Assembly: GCA_013396525.1 (NCBI GenBank)
Contig: VWYX01000717.1
Location: forward strand, 364,447 to 428,446
DNA length: 64,000 nt
Direction: 5' to 3'
DNA from: Chaetorhynchus papuensis
Lineage: Eukaryota; Chordata; Aves; Passeriformes; Rhipiduridae
In this document: positions 11,391-22,753 of the stretch, one piece after another
Numbering within the stretch: the stretch's first letter is position 1
How the letters are laid out: every line of letters starts with the position of its first letter
Notes under the pieces: generated by a model
Database searches by the model: none
What the model was told of the DNA's origin: nothing
The model's input: the letters and a program-made list of their open reading frames with translations, nothing else
Position numbers and translations under genes: made by a program

Positions 11391-11545
11391 CAGAATCATT
11401 TAGATTGGAAAAGATGTTTAAAACCATCACATCCAACCATTCCCCCGGCACTAAACCGTGTCCCAGGTGCCACATCTACAATTTTAAATCCCCCTGGGGA
11501 TTTAAAACCACTGCCCTGGGCAGCCTCCAATGCTTCAGCAGCTCC
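11391..11545 (-). mobile_element. CR1 LINE 3' fragment (second of a pair)
   Basis: Starts with CAGAATCATTTAGATTGG, then ATCACATCCAACC, ACTAAACCGTGTCCC and CCCTGGGCAGCCTCCAATGC, all standard CR1 wording in reverse orientation. It sits in the same orientation as the preceding fragment, so the two are tandem or nested insertions. Confidence 0.88.
11482..11507. other. 26-bp near-perfect palindrome inside CR1
   Basis: Two 12-base arms (11,482-11,493 and 11,496-11,507) are exact reverse complements separated by CT. The arms read TTTTAAATCCCC and GGGGATTTAAAA. The palindrome arose inside this CR1 copy and could form a hairpin or cruciform. Confidence 0.95.
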
Positions 11546-12640
11546 TCACGTGACTCGCAGTACATGGAATGAAGCGTGGGGATCCTGGCTCTGGGAATTC
11601 TGGGTTTGTGAGCTGTGCTTTAAAACGAGATATTTCGGCAAATAATGTTTTGGTGGAGTTTAGTGAGCGTTTGCCTTTAGGAAACACTTTCAACTCACCT
11701 TTCCAGAATTTCCCTACACTGGTGCATGTATACATTTATATTTATATTTGTATTTATATTTATGTGCTGTGGCAGCAGGAGCCTCCACTGGCTTTGGCTT
11801 TTACAGTGACCTGTGCTCGCTGCCTGGCGTGAGAATTGTGATGTAGATTTTGCTGTCGTTTGTTAAAACAGCCCTGTGAGAATTTAATAACTAAACTGAG
11901 CGTTGGTGTTGCTTTTGTTTTCTGTCTCCCAGTGCTGGCTGGGTTCCTGGCTCAGGTGCAAGGGCAGAAACTCTGCTTTTTGTGGTTTATTTAAGGTGAG
12001 GGAGCCTGTCACAGGGAGGGCACAAAACTAGATGTGACTGCTGGGCTGAGCAGAGGTGCGGGAGGGCTGACGGTGATGAGCCTGGCTGGAGGCTCTGGTG
12101 GGCCTTGAGAAGAGCTGATGGAGAATTCTGGAGGATGATCCACGTGTGGGAGCAGCCCCAAAGCACAGGGATGCTCGGGGTGAGCTGGTTTGGGTGCTGT
12201 GGTTGTGGCGGCAGCGTGAGGCAGCTCGTCCTCCCGCAGGCAGCACCGCCGGAGGGTTTTGTTCCCTGCCGTGCACAGCACCTTCCACGGCCCACGGATG
12301 ATTATTTATCATTGCTGTGGTGCTCCTGCCGAGTCAGCCCTGCCTGCACTGCAGCATTTTCCCTTGGCGGAGAGGAGTTCCCTCTCCTGCCTTTGCGAGC
12401 GACGCTCCCGAACCCCCCGCGAGCAGCCGCAAACCTCGGCTTTGGCATCGGGGACCCACCGGGTTCGAAGGGGGTTCCTCCGGCCTCCTCCAAACCAGGC
12501 TCAGCCCTGGCTCCAGGAAACGGGATGGGAGGAGATCTGTGATAAAACTCGGGGAGTGTTGGCCGTGCTGAGCTGTCTGGGGCCGCGGTGACGGATCGAG
12601 GCAGAGCTCAGCCACTGCGGGCTCTGAGCAAACCACGGCT
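11546..12640. other. Unique noncoding DNA
   Basis: Contains an AT microsatellite (TTTATA-type repeats) at about 11,725-11,765 and a GC-rich, CpG-containing stretch at 12,360-12,470. Overlapping open frames at 12.1-12.6 kb run on both strands and are not supported. Confidence 0.5.
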
Positions 12641-13265
12641 GTCATTAGGCTGGAAATGCAATCTCTGCGAGGGAAGAGGCCATGGTAGACTTAGCAAGAT
12701 CTGCTCCCGTTATGGGAATTTAATGCACCTGGTAGAATCTAACTGCAGGTCATCAGGTTTTATTGGCATAGTGCAGACATGCAGGGTGATGAACTGATCT
12801 GGCAAAACATTAACAAAGATAAAAAATAATCCCGGATCAGGTTTTGTAGTGGGTATCATTGAAATCAGAGCAAATGCTGCTCTTCAGGTGCTTGTCTGCT
12901 CATCCCAGGTAATTTCTGCCGCTGTGCTGCTGGTGTAGATGGTCTTTTATACAGAGTTTGCAGATAAATTTTTGTCTGACACATATCTAGAACTTATATA
13001 GTCACCTACTAATTTAAACCAATTTGCCCTAGGTGATGGGTGAATACACTTGAAAATTAAATGGGTCTGATTTAAGCATCCCTTCTCTGAAGCCAAAGAT
13101 TATATAATTAAATTAAAAGAAAACGTGTTTTATAATAAACTGTATTTCCTCTTGGCAAAATCCAATTTTGAAACAAGATTGTAATATCATATCTAAAAAT
13201 GTTTTCCCATGGGTATTACCAGTCTATTTCATTTAATTGTTTTCACCCATCACATTATGAGCTTT
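12641..13265. promoter_or_regulatory. Candidate conserved noncoding element
   Basis: About 600 bp of AT-rich, high-complexity DNA with repeated TTAAT, ATAATTAAATTAAA (near 13,105) and CATTTAATTG cores. No transposon wording and no open frame of interest. One of the stronger enhancer-like blocks here by composition. Confidence 0.4.
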
Positions 13266-14360
13266 CAAAGTAGTGAAATGAGTGTGGTTTTTACGAAGAA
13301 CAAGGGAGGAAATGGCAGGGAGAGAGGGAAGGTTGGCTCCTCTCCCAGGAGGAGCTTCTGGAAAACCAGGGGTGGACACCTCATTGCTTGCCCCAGGCTC
13401 TGAGTTCCTGACCCTGGCTGGTGGAAGGTGATGCCATGGCCAGCACAGACAGTGACAGGCCCCTGGCACCTCGGGTTCTCCTTCTCTGCTGAGGGTCTGG
13501 CACAGGAAGAAGCTCGATGAGCTGCACTGTGAGGATTTTGCACTTAGGCAGAAAATATTTAACACTTTGAGCAGCTGGGAGCTCCTTCCTTTCCCGGCCT
13601 GGCTGTTCCTGTCAGTGCAGAGGGGTTTGGTGATGCCAGAGGTTTTCCAGGGATGCTCACCAGGCACGTGGATGAGCAGGATCAGCCCCTCAGGGTGTCG
13701 TAGGGCCAGCAGCTCTTTGGGGTGTGATCAGCCACCCTGCTGTCCCACCTGGGGTCAGGAGAAACACCTCGTAAATACAGGACACATTTCCAGTGAAACA
13801 CGAGCCAATTCACCCTTAATTAACATGCTCATTTCCTTCTATGCCCATTTATCTGTTCGTGGATTGTCCCTGTGTCCCCAGGGCGCTGCAAAGGGAGATG
13901 GGTGTCACTTCCAGACTCCCACTTCTGAAGGTCGTGACTGATGATAATTGGAGCCGTCTGATTCTGCACTGATTTGGCAAAATTCTTCGGCAAAACACTA
14001 AGAAAGGAAGGCTGGAGGTGCCCATCCTCTTCTCCCAGTGAATCCCGGCGGCTCCGCTCATCACCAGGGCCAGAGGTGCTGAGAGATGGGGGCATCTCGG
14101 TGTCTCTGCTCCTGGCAGGGCCCTGCTGCACCCATTTGTTTCCTAGATGGGATCGGGCCTGTTTGTTATGACCAGCAATTCGTTAATCGGGGGCAGAGGA
14201 GTGGGAAGCAGCCCTGGCGACGAGAAGCACAAGAGTCCGTGCACCGGAGCTCGGCACAAATCCTGCTGGGCAGGAAAACGCCCTCCCACTCTGAGAAAGG
14301 ACACCTCTCTCATCCCACATACCTCCTTTTTAATTTGGTTTAGAAAGCCCTGATGCTGTT
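13266..14360. other. Unique noncoding DNA
   Basis: Mixed single-copy sequence; short open frames are unsupported. AT-richer at 13,795-13,860. Confidence 0.5.
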
Positions 14361-14383
14361 TTTATATTTATTTTTTTTCCCAG

Positions 14384-14686
14384 GAGTGCCTGACCGCTTT
14401 GAGCATCCCCCCCAGTGCAGGCAGGCCCGCGGGTGCCACCGTCCTTTCCCTCTGCGTCTTTCCCCACCAAACAAATGGACTTTTCTGCTGTAAAAACTTC
14501 CCGAGACTCGCTGGTTTTCAATGCCAGCGGGGTTCCAGGGCTCCCCCTAAGCTCGGGGACAGATCGAGTCAGTACCAGCTCCTTGGTGATATCCTGGGTG
14601 CCCCCCAAAATCCAAGGCACGTTCGGGATGAGGGAGGGAGCATGGCGGGGCTGCCCGCGGTCCGCAGCGCTCGGCTGCCACATTAA
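14384..14686 (+). other. Possible exon next to CpG island
   Basis: A good acceptor (T-rich tract then CCCAG, AG at 14,382-14,383) is followed by a frame open for about 100 codons to a TAA at 14,684-14,686. I recognise no protein family in it, and GC-rich DNA gives such frames by chance. No donor or upstream exon is identified, so this is a lead only. Confidence 0.12.
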
Positions 14687-14950
14687 ATCCTCGCGAGCCT
14701 TTTTTTCAGGGACAAACCCGGCGAATTTGCGGGAAAGCGTTGATTAAGGCACCATCGAGCAGAGTTGAAAGGCTAATGCTGAGTTTTAGCGCGCCGGGGT
14801 GGTGTTTGCCCGAGGTGCAGCCGTGGTGCGGGCACAGCGCGGAGGAGCGGGGCTGCCCCGGAGCCGCACCCGGGGCAGCGGCGGCGAGGGCGAGGACGAG
14901 CGGGTTCCGATGGGGAAGCGTTTTCCACGGGCGTTCGACTGCTGTCAGCC
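14630..14950. promoter_or_regulatory. CpG island
   Basis: About 30 CpG in 320 bp, including GCGCGCCGGGG at 14,789 and the run through 14,830-14,940. This density, in an otherwise CpG-poor window, suggests an unmethylated promoter or a developmental CpG-island enhancer. Direction of any transcript cannot be read. AT-rich candidate elements follow. Confidence 0.5.
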
Positions 14951-15000
14951 ATTTTAGGTTCTGAATCCTATTTCCCTGGTGCTTCCGAGAGAAGCTTTTG

Positions 15001-15040
15001 GGTTTTTTTTTTTTTAAAACTCGAATTTGCATTTAAATGG

Positions 15041-15072
<32 letters not shown>

Positions 15073-15217
15073 TGAGCAGGATGCATGGGAGACTAAGACT
15101 ATTAGGTTTCCTTGTGGGAGAGTGCAGAATTCTCTCACCTTAAAAAAAAAAAAAAAAAAAAAGCCCCTTTAATGCACACTTTAAATTAGACATTATTAAA
15201 AAAAAAAAAAAAAAAAA
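15001..15217. repeat. Cluster of long T and A homopolymers
   Basis: T run of 27 at 15,044-15,070, A run of 21 at 15,142-15,162 and A run of 20 at 15,198-15,217, plus a T run at 15,003-15,015. Between them lie short AT-rich unique pieces. Confidence 0.93.
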
Positions 15218-15535
15218 GGAATGGTGCGTCTTTAAGGAGAATATAATCATAAACAAATAAGTCTGGTTGCCCTTGCAGCAGAACTAATCTTCCCTCAGCT
15301 GAGCTGTGATATAGATCAGTAACAAGAGCCACGCGCAGGGGGTTCCTTTGAAATGCATAATACCTCCTCGTATAAATTGGAGTTGGTGTGATGGAGCTGT
15401 GAGATGACATATTGTGGCATGACCCCTCTCTACTGATTGTGGGTGAACCCTGCAAAGGTAAATCTAACACGGCGCACACATCAGACAATTTCATTTTCAT
15501 CACCCAGGGACAAAAACATGGCAACAGATTTTTTT
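15218..15535. promoter_or_regulatory. Candidate conserved noncoding element
   Basis: High-complexity block of about 300 bp enclosed by homopolymer tracts on both sides. It carries ATAATCATAAACAAATAAG, a GATATAGATC palindrome-like site and GAAATGCATAATAC. No coding frame explains it. The sharp boundary with low-complexity DNA suggests that only this core is kept. Confidence 0.42.
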
Positions 15536-15549
15536 TTTATGATAATCTG

Positions 15550-15965
15550 CATTTTTTTTTTTTTTTTTTTCCTTCCTCTTTTCCTTTTTTTTTTCTTCTT
15601 TTTCTTTCTTTTTTTTTTTTTTTTTTTTGCATGTTCAATTCATGATGTAGGTGAAAGGAATTATAAATTGCTTCCAAAGTTCATTCATTCCCTTCTTCTC
15701 ATTCTTCCCTTTCTTTTCCTCCTTCTCCTTTGGCTTTTGTTCTCTCTCCCTTTTCCTCCGTTTTTTCTGCCTTTGTCTCCTCTTTCACTTTTTTCTCTTC
15801 TTTATCTCCCTTATTTTTATTTTCCTATTCTGTTCCCCTCTTTCTTCTCTTCTTTTTTCCCCCATCTTTAATATTTTATTTTCCTTTTTATCTCCCCCAT
15901 TTTCTTCCTCTCCTCTCTCTCATTTTCTCTTCTTTTCCCCTCTTCTTTCTCTTTTTTCTTCCTCC
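15550..15965 (+). repeat. 400-bp polypyrimidine tract
   Basis: Plus strand is nearly all C and T, with T runs of about 19 at 15,552-15,570 and 15,609-15,628. A short mixed piece at 15,629-15,690 interrupts it. The phenylalanine-, leucine- and serine-rich open frames over it result from composition. Such tracts can form triplex (H-DNA) structures. Confidence 0.92.
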
Positions 15966-18900
15966 ATGTAAAAGTTTGGCATTGTGCGTGTGTGTAACCG
16001 ATTCATTCTTCTCATCCCCTCAGGGACATCCAGTAATAATGATTTATAGGAGTACAAAAATCTCTGCTCTCGCTGTTACCAACTAATATCCCTCCTACCC
16101 TCCAAAAAGGGAGCTTTCTGTACAAAACCTTCTCCCTTGCTTCTCTCCCCTCTCCCCCTTTGCCTTCCTGCACTTTTCCAATCAAGAACTGGGGGGATTC
16201 AGCTGGTTTGCCTCATGCCACCCAGGAATGTTTAGTCCTGCAACACCATCTCTCACCTAGAACTCGTGACACGACCCAAGTGATGCCATGGCTGCTATTT
16301 GTTCTTGTGTCCAGCGGGTTTGTGTAGGGTTTGACTCTTTGAGACTAAGGAAATGTAAAAATTCCCCTTGACTATGGCGTCTCTAATGCACCCTAAACCA
16401 TTCCCCTCCCAAATCCTGGTGTGCTTGCCAGCTGTAGCATCTGCCTGCTGGGATGGGGATTGCTGGTGCCTGTCCCAGGTTTGGGTAGGCCTGGAGGGTT
16501 TGTGGTGGCAGCAGTTCCAGGGCTGAGCTGTGCCAGTGCTGCCAGGGGAGGGGCAGCTCCAGAGCATTCCCTGCAGTGGGCACAGCCCAGGGGGATCCTG
16601 TGGCCAAAAACTGTTTTCAATATCAGACACACTGAGGATACTGAGGGGCAGAGAAGAGTTTGGAGGCCAGGCTCGGGAGTGACCCTGGTAAGAGATGCCA
16701 GTCCTGGCACTGACTCCTCCTGTCTGGCCATTTTTACTGCTAGAATTCGTACTAATTAATTGCTCTGCTGATCACCAGGCTGGCAGTGCCTCGGGCTGGC
16801 TATATGTGGAAGTGGCTTCGATGCTCTGGGCCCTCCTCTCCTCCAGGGGGGGACCAGGAGGTGTTGGGGACACTTCTGTGGGGATCACTGACACCTCTCC
16901 TCTTCCCTCTGTGGGATTATTGCTGGCACAGGTGGGGCAGCTGTGGGCGTGGCACAGAGTGGGCGATCCAGAGCAGGGGGTGTCCCTGGATGTCCACCTA
17001 CCTTCCTCCACTGTCCATCCCTTGGCTGCAGGACAGCCTTGGAAGGAGCAGGGCATGGCTTTGGGAAATCTATGCCTCAGTTTTCCCACCACTGTAACAG
17101 CTTTTCAGTTTGATTTGCAAAGCAGTGCAGAGAACTCAGCCATCTCACAGGTTTTACCCCCTCGAGGAGGAGTTCTGCAGGCGCAAGGAGACACCGATAC
17201 CCCTCGGGAAGGAAAAACGGACAGAGCACCGAGACTTTTGATGAACGTGCTGCCAATTAAACAATCCTGCCCCAGCCAGGAGTGGGGCGCAGTAGGAAGG
17301 CTCAAGTGTGCTCCCGGATTGGGGCCATCATGGGCCCTAATCCCGTCAGCAGCGCGCTGTCCCTGATGCCGAGTGACACGGCCATTGCCGGCGTGAGCGA
17401 GTGACACCGAGATGAGTTTGTCGGTTCCACGTAGCGTGATTGCCATCTCCTCCTCACACGGCAGAGGAGCCAAATTGGAGGAGAAAAGGTCAGAGAGCCC
17501 TGGTCATCCTCTCCCTTTCTCCCAAATCGCTTGTTCCTCTGGATGGAAACGAGAAATGACAGGTTCCCGTGCCGCTTGGGACGCAGGCAGCCCGGAGTGA
17601 GACGAGCGGGAGAGCTGCTGGGAGCAGGGGTGGATGGCAACGGGAGCAGCCTGTTAATAACGCACCGCAGAGCCACCGCGGCCTGGGTATTGCTGCTGGC
17701 ACCTGCTACCCCCCCGGTGACAGTGACAAGTTCTTTGATTAGAAAGAGGTCCCCACCAACGCCTCCCCCCCGGCCCTGCAGAAAGGTTTGTGGGAAGCAC
17801 CACCCTCTGCTTAAAATCCTTGATGCACAGGGAGGTCAGTGGGGGAATGGATTTTTTTTTTTTTTTTTTTGTCTTCTCTTTCCATTTTGGTGCAGAAATG
17901 TGTCAGCTTGGGTCCAGGAGAATCTCAGCCTGAAAGCACTTTTTGTTTGTTTGTATGTTTTTTGTTTTCTCATCCTTTTCCCCACTCCTCACACATTTCC
18001 TCAGAGAAGGAGCTGTATTGATAGCGCCCATCCAGCTGCTGACCCCCCTGCAGTCATCCCTCGTGTGAGGAGCACCTCGCCACAGTGCTTTCCATGAGAA
18101 GTGTAATCACTCCGGGCTGTTTTGCACTGCTAATTGTGTTTCTATTTTTATGCAAATATGAAAATCCTCATTTGATCCTTCCAAAAAATACTGGTTTTAC
18201 AAGGAAGTGCTTTTATTTGGGTTTCAGGGAGGAAGTGCTGCTCAGAGAAGGCTGGAGGACATCACAATTAGCAGGAACCAGATCCTACTGTGATGCTGAT
18301 GCAGCCCAAAGCAGGACGTCACTCCTTTGAGGAAGGAGAGCAAAGCAGGCCTCTTCAGCCAGGGAAAGGCAGCCTGAAGGGAAAATGGGGAGACCCTCTA
18401 TTTGCCATGGATCTGCAGAACTTCGTGGCGAAATGGGATGGGGAAGGAGATGATGACAAGTAGGGAAGGTGAGAAGTGGCTGTAGGATTGCCTCTGTCGA
18501 GGCAGGTGAGATAACCCAGCTCTGTAATGCCTCACCCAGCTGCAAAGCTGCTCAGAAAATTCATCTTTTCGTAATATTTTTACTTACAGCTCTTCCCCAA
18601 GTCCCCCTGGAATGTCTTTAATGGGGTACGTGGGATTTATTTTTTTCTTTCTTGTTTGTAGAAGAAAAAACTTTTTCACAGGAAACGTGGGGAAACAATC
18701 CTCCCTTTTTCTGGTGGGAAAATAAGTGCCAGGTTTGTTCACCTCTATTTCTGTGTAAATGGGGTTGTTAGAAAGAGAGGCTGTGCCTGGGGTATGCAGA
18801 GCCTCACCTGTCTCACAGACAAAACCCATCACGCCTGACAGCACGAATTCAATGATTTCACCGCGCTTCCAGACGGAGAGGAAAGCACAGAAATGAAAGA

Positions 18901-19074
18901 AAGAGAAATGCACACTGTCCAGGTGGAAGCTGTTTTCCCAGCTCTGTGATTTTTTTTCCTGGGAACTGAAAGCAGCAGAGCCTCAGTCTCCATGGCAGGG
19001 CTGCTCCACAGGCAGGAACTTTTCCAGCTGCTCGCCCTCCTCTCCCTGGGTGCTGCTGTTTCTGTGCAGAGCTG
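15966..19074. other. Unique noncoding DNA
   Basis: A good splice-acceptor look-alike (CTTCTCATCCCCTCAG) ends at 16,021. GC-rich open frames at 16.4-17.4 kb on both strands are not supported by any domain. A T run of 19 lies at 17,852-17,870. No transposon is recognised. Confidence 0.5.
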
Positions 19075-19720
19075 TACAGTTATAGATTTTAAGATAAGGT
19101 GCTTTTGTTTCCCAGTTGTGTCTGGGTCACTGTTTGGAACTGATATGACAGGCCTAAGGCTAGCAGAGAAATCTGTTACAAGTTCCCATTTCGGGAACGT
19201 GTCGCCAGTCAAATAGCCTATTTACTCTCCCGGGGATCTATTTTTAAAAGTTATTAGCAGATTACCGGTTTTCTATCAACCTCAGGCACCAATCTCCCAA
19301 AGATACTATTGTACTTTAATAAGGTGCATTTGATAATCCTCAGATAAAGGCGTTTGAAGTGAGGGGGAGGAGAGGGAGAAACTCTTGTGCCGACTCAAGT
19401 AAGGGGCACACAGGCCAGAAAAGGGTTAAATACACTCATGTTTCTAAATGGCTGAACTACTGTATGTTGTAGTTTTCAACTGCAAATCATCTTTAATAGC
19501 AGACATCACGGGATGGCTCATTACATTAAGCTATTTTTCATGCTATCTCCTGTAATATCCTTTAATCCAATGCGTTTCAAATCACCTCAGGCTAAAATAA
19601 GAGACATAGCGATGTAATAGCCTAGTGTATTAGTGGGTTAATTGCCCTGTTGTACTCTCTCGTAGATATCTCTGGAATGAGTTCTATATTAATTGTAAAT
19701 TGCTTAATACATTTAACTCC
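19075..19720. promoter_or_regulatory. Candidate conserved noncoding element
   Basis: AT-rich, high-complexity block with GATAATCC, AGATAAAGG, TTAATAGC and TTAATTGTAAATTGC motifs, free of transposon wording and coding frames. One of the longest such blocks in the window. Confidence 0.42.
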
Positions 19721-20099
19721 TTGAGCAGCTCGGTCCTCCGCTCTGTCTTTAATGAGCAAGAAAACTTTGGAGTTGGGAATAGTTGGGGTTTTTGGTGGCC
19801 GACCCCGCAGGGTGCCCGGCCCTTCCCCACGAGCTCCGAGCGCTCACGTCATCCCCTGGCGCTGAGGGAGAGTCAGCCTGGAGCACTAAAAGGAAATTAT
19901 TGCTCTTCTTTCCTGGCAGGTGCCAAGTTCTGCAGCCTGCAAAGCCACAACAGCTCGCTCAGAGGGAGCTCACAGCCAACTCCCTGACCCCGGGGTGCTC
20001 AGAGGAGCAGGGCTGGCACTGCAGAGCTGCAGGATGTTGTGCCGTGGCCATCCCCGAACTGGACAATCAGAGGAGGGGGGAGAAAAAAGGGGGAAGGTT
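19721..20099. other. Unique noncoding DNA
   Basis: GC-richer spacer between AT-rich blocks. Open frames here are short and overlapping. Confidence 0.5.
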
Positions 20100-20345
20100 T
20101 AAATAATACATAAGATTTCGTCTTGCCAGTGCCGTGGCCAGAAAGAGAAGATGGATGAAGTGCTCTGCAGCTCTGCCAGAGGATGCAGCAGCGGGTCACT
20201 GACACATACAGCTCACAAAGTATCGCCCATAATGTGCAGCAGCTAGTTTTCTAAAATTACTTCTGCGGCGCTAGGCAGACGTGTCTGCAGATTTGCAGTC
20301 ACTTTTCTGAGGATTGGAACATAAGTGTCACCAGGCTACCAGAGG
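20100..20345. promoter_or_regulatory. Candidate conserved noncoding element
   Basis: High-complexity segment (AAAGTATCGCCCATAATG near 20,218, GCGGCGCTAGGCAGACGTG near 20,264). No coding frame runs through it. Weak call based on composition. Confidence 0.28.
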
Positions 20346-21504
20346 GTAATGTCACTAATTTCTTTGGATTGCTCCCAGTCTACATCGGGGGGGTGGAAAA
20401 GGAACGGGCACGATGGAGGTTGGAGTGGGTTGTGTAATTTGCAGGTGAGGCATTCTTTATTCATTTCTTTTGGGACATTCTGGATTCTAAAACTCCTGGC
20501 AAAAACGTTAGTGTCAATTTAAAGGAAAGGCACGGAGGAGGAATGCTGAAAAGCTTCTCACTTTGAAACTTTAGAAGAAAGGGCCTGGAAGGAAAGACAC
20601 AAAGTGCTTAGACTGCTGGAAAAAAAATCCATCAACTAATTCTCTATCTATAAAATAGGTGGTAATGCAATCTGAGCTTAATTTTGATGGCACGCTGTAC
20701 TTCATAACAGTGACAACACCTTAAAAATGTAATGAAAGGGCCTGATTTATTGCTGAAATAATCCATTTAGCACTCCAATAAATAAAAGGAGAAAATACAA
20801 CCAATGTTTCGTCAGAAGGGGGAAAAAAGAGAGAAAAATTGCAGTGTGTAGCAGTTTTCTGGAAATGCATCCAGAGGCTTTGGCCACATGTTTTGGGGTT
20901 GATTATTTTCCTGAAGACAAATATAAATTCCCAGTTAGATTTTAAGATTTAGAGTTGGTGTCCACTCTGCATTCTCGTGCACTTCAAAAGCAGTAGCCCC
21001 GTGACACGGCAACACGGGGACCGTGTTTGACTGACAAGGGAGAGGAGAAGGGGAGGAGAAAACACTGAAAAAACATGAACTTACTGCCTGACAAATGTTT
21101 GATTTTGAATATGCTTTTGTAGCCATTAGGACGTGCAAAGCAAACATATTTTCCCCTCATGCCAAATTTGTTTTAATAACATGAGTTTACTTCTGCAAAT
21201 GTCAGCTCCAGCCTCCCTCTCCCCACTTCACCCGGCCCACGGTGGAGGCTGGCGGGTTTTACACTCCCTCTTCATCACTTCTGTGAATCTGTTTAATCTG
21301 CTCCAGGACCTGGCAGTGGCGATGACAGGAAAGGCAATAAAATGCTCTCCCGTGGCAGATGTCTGTGTTCAGGTGTCCTGAGCGTGGTGTGGGGAGCAGA
21401 GCTGCTGCTTCTCTGGAGAGGAAGAAAACTTCCCAACATGGAAACAGTCAGCAGGAGGAGTGGACTGAGGGTTCTGGACTCTGGCACCAAAAGTTTTAAG
21501 GCCG
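20346..21504. other. Unique noncoding DNA
   Basis: Includes an AT-rich part at 20,600-20,960 that may be regulatory. No gene or transposon is recognised. Confidence 0.5.
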
Positions 21505-21716
21505 TGAAGGCTTCAGGGTGACCTAATTGTGACTTTTCAGCACCTGAAGGAGCCAACAAAAAAGATGGAGAGAGACTTTGCAGGAGCCTGGAGCGACAGG
21601 ACTGGAGTGAATGGCTTCGCAATGCCAGAGGTTTAGATTGGATTTTAGGGAGAAGTTCTTCCCTGTGAGGGCTGTGTGCCCACCTCCCAGCCCAGGTGTG
21701 GGTGCCTGCATCAGCC
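21505..21716 (+). mobile_element. CR1 LINE fragment
   Basis: GAAGGCTTCAGGGTGACCT, CACCTGAAGGAGCC, GATGGAGAGAGACTTTGC, GGTTTAGATTGGATTTTAGG and AAGTTCTTCCCTGTGAGGG match the standard CR1 region upstream of its 3' end. It is truncated on both sides and diverged. Confidence 0.88.
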
Positions 21717-22180
21717 AGAGCTGCCCAGTGTTTCAGCCATCGCTAAACTGAATGGGAAGGAGCATGGATGGAAAAATGAGGGGTAGAAAAATCAGCAAAA
21801 TGCAGCCCTGCTGCCCGTTTTGGGGGATATTTTGCTCTGAGGTCTCGGAGCAGCCTTCACTGGTGTCTCCATACCCTGAGGCCGTGTCTCAGGCAGCCGA
21901 GGCTGCAGGAATGGCTCCAGAGCTGGCGTCCCACTCTGCCCTGCCCGGCCCTAATTGGCCTGTTTGTTTTGCAATAAGTGATTCCTGCCTGTCTTGGGGT
22001 GGATTGTTTTTCACACCATTAAATGAAGTTCTGCTGTATTGATCCCTGTTTTTCCAATTTGAAGCCTGAAAAGTGATGAAGACATTTTCTTGTTTTCTCA
22101 TGTACTTTTCCCTCAGTTCATTTAGGTGACCTGTCTTTAGTTCCTTGCTCTGCTCGCTGTAATTGCTTCTTCAGAGTAAT
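21717..22180. other. Unique noncoding DNA
   Basis: No recognised feature between the CR1 fragment and the LTR-like segment. Confidence 0.5.
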
Positions 22181-22184
22181 GTTA

Positions 22185-22753
22185 CACCGTGAGCGTGGCA
22201 CTGCAGCCAGGGGATGGCTTTGTGGGAGTGATAAGGACAGTGGAACAGAACAGCATTTGACTCTGATAAGGGCAGGAGAACAGCACAGCCTTGGAGAAGC
22301 AGATAAAGGATGGAAGTTAGGCAAAGAGAAGCCATGCAAAACGCAGGCAGGAGGCCAGCCCAGCTCTGCAAGGCTGACAGAGCAGGAGCTGTGCACAGTA
22401 ATGATGACATCGTGCTTACTGGAAAGCAGGGCTTGAGGAACAGACACCTAAAAAGGACGCGGGATGTAAAACCGACCTCAAAGAACCATATAGGACTTCT
22501 GCTAAGGGGTGTGACCATGTAAAACAGACTAATGAATATGCATTGGTAAGAGGGGGTGGCTCATGAATATGTAATCAGGGCATAGGATTAAAAAGTCTGT
22601 TACCTGACTTGATCAGAGGAAGGATTCTCCTCTGAATATCTTCTTATCTAAAGGGGTGGGAAGTGTGGAGAGATGGAGCTTTGGGGGGCAGGATCTGCCT
22701 TTTGTGGCATCTGCTGTTATGAGGTCCCTGCTCCAACTGGCCTTCCAAAGAGT
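22185..22753 (+). mobile_element. LTR-like (endogenous retrovirus) segment, probable
   Basis: The block looks like the U3-R part of an avian LTR: a purine-rich left half, GTGTGACCATGTAAAAC, two copies of ATGAATATG (22,532-22,540 and 22,563-22,571), a polyadenylation-like ATTAAA at 22,587-22,592, then GTGT- and TCT-rich sequence. Exact ends, target duplication and family are not determined, and no retroviral coding region is recognised beside it. It could be another type of repeat. Confidence 0.45.

Noticed and set aside
12455..12475. tRNA B-box-like GGTTCGAAGG
   Set aside because: No A box or cloverleaf can be built upstream. The same holds for GGGGTTCGAAGG near 44,281.
15437..15971. Hydrophobic, Phe/Leu/Ser-rich open frames as a membrane protein
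   Set aside because: They are translations of a polypyrimidine tract.
16695..17366. 223-codon plus-strand frame as a gene
   Set aside because: Overlaps similar-sized frames on the other strand, no domain, GC-rich context.
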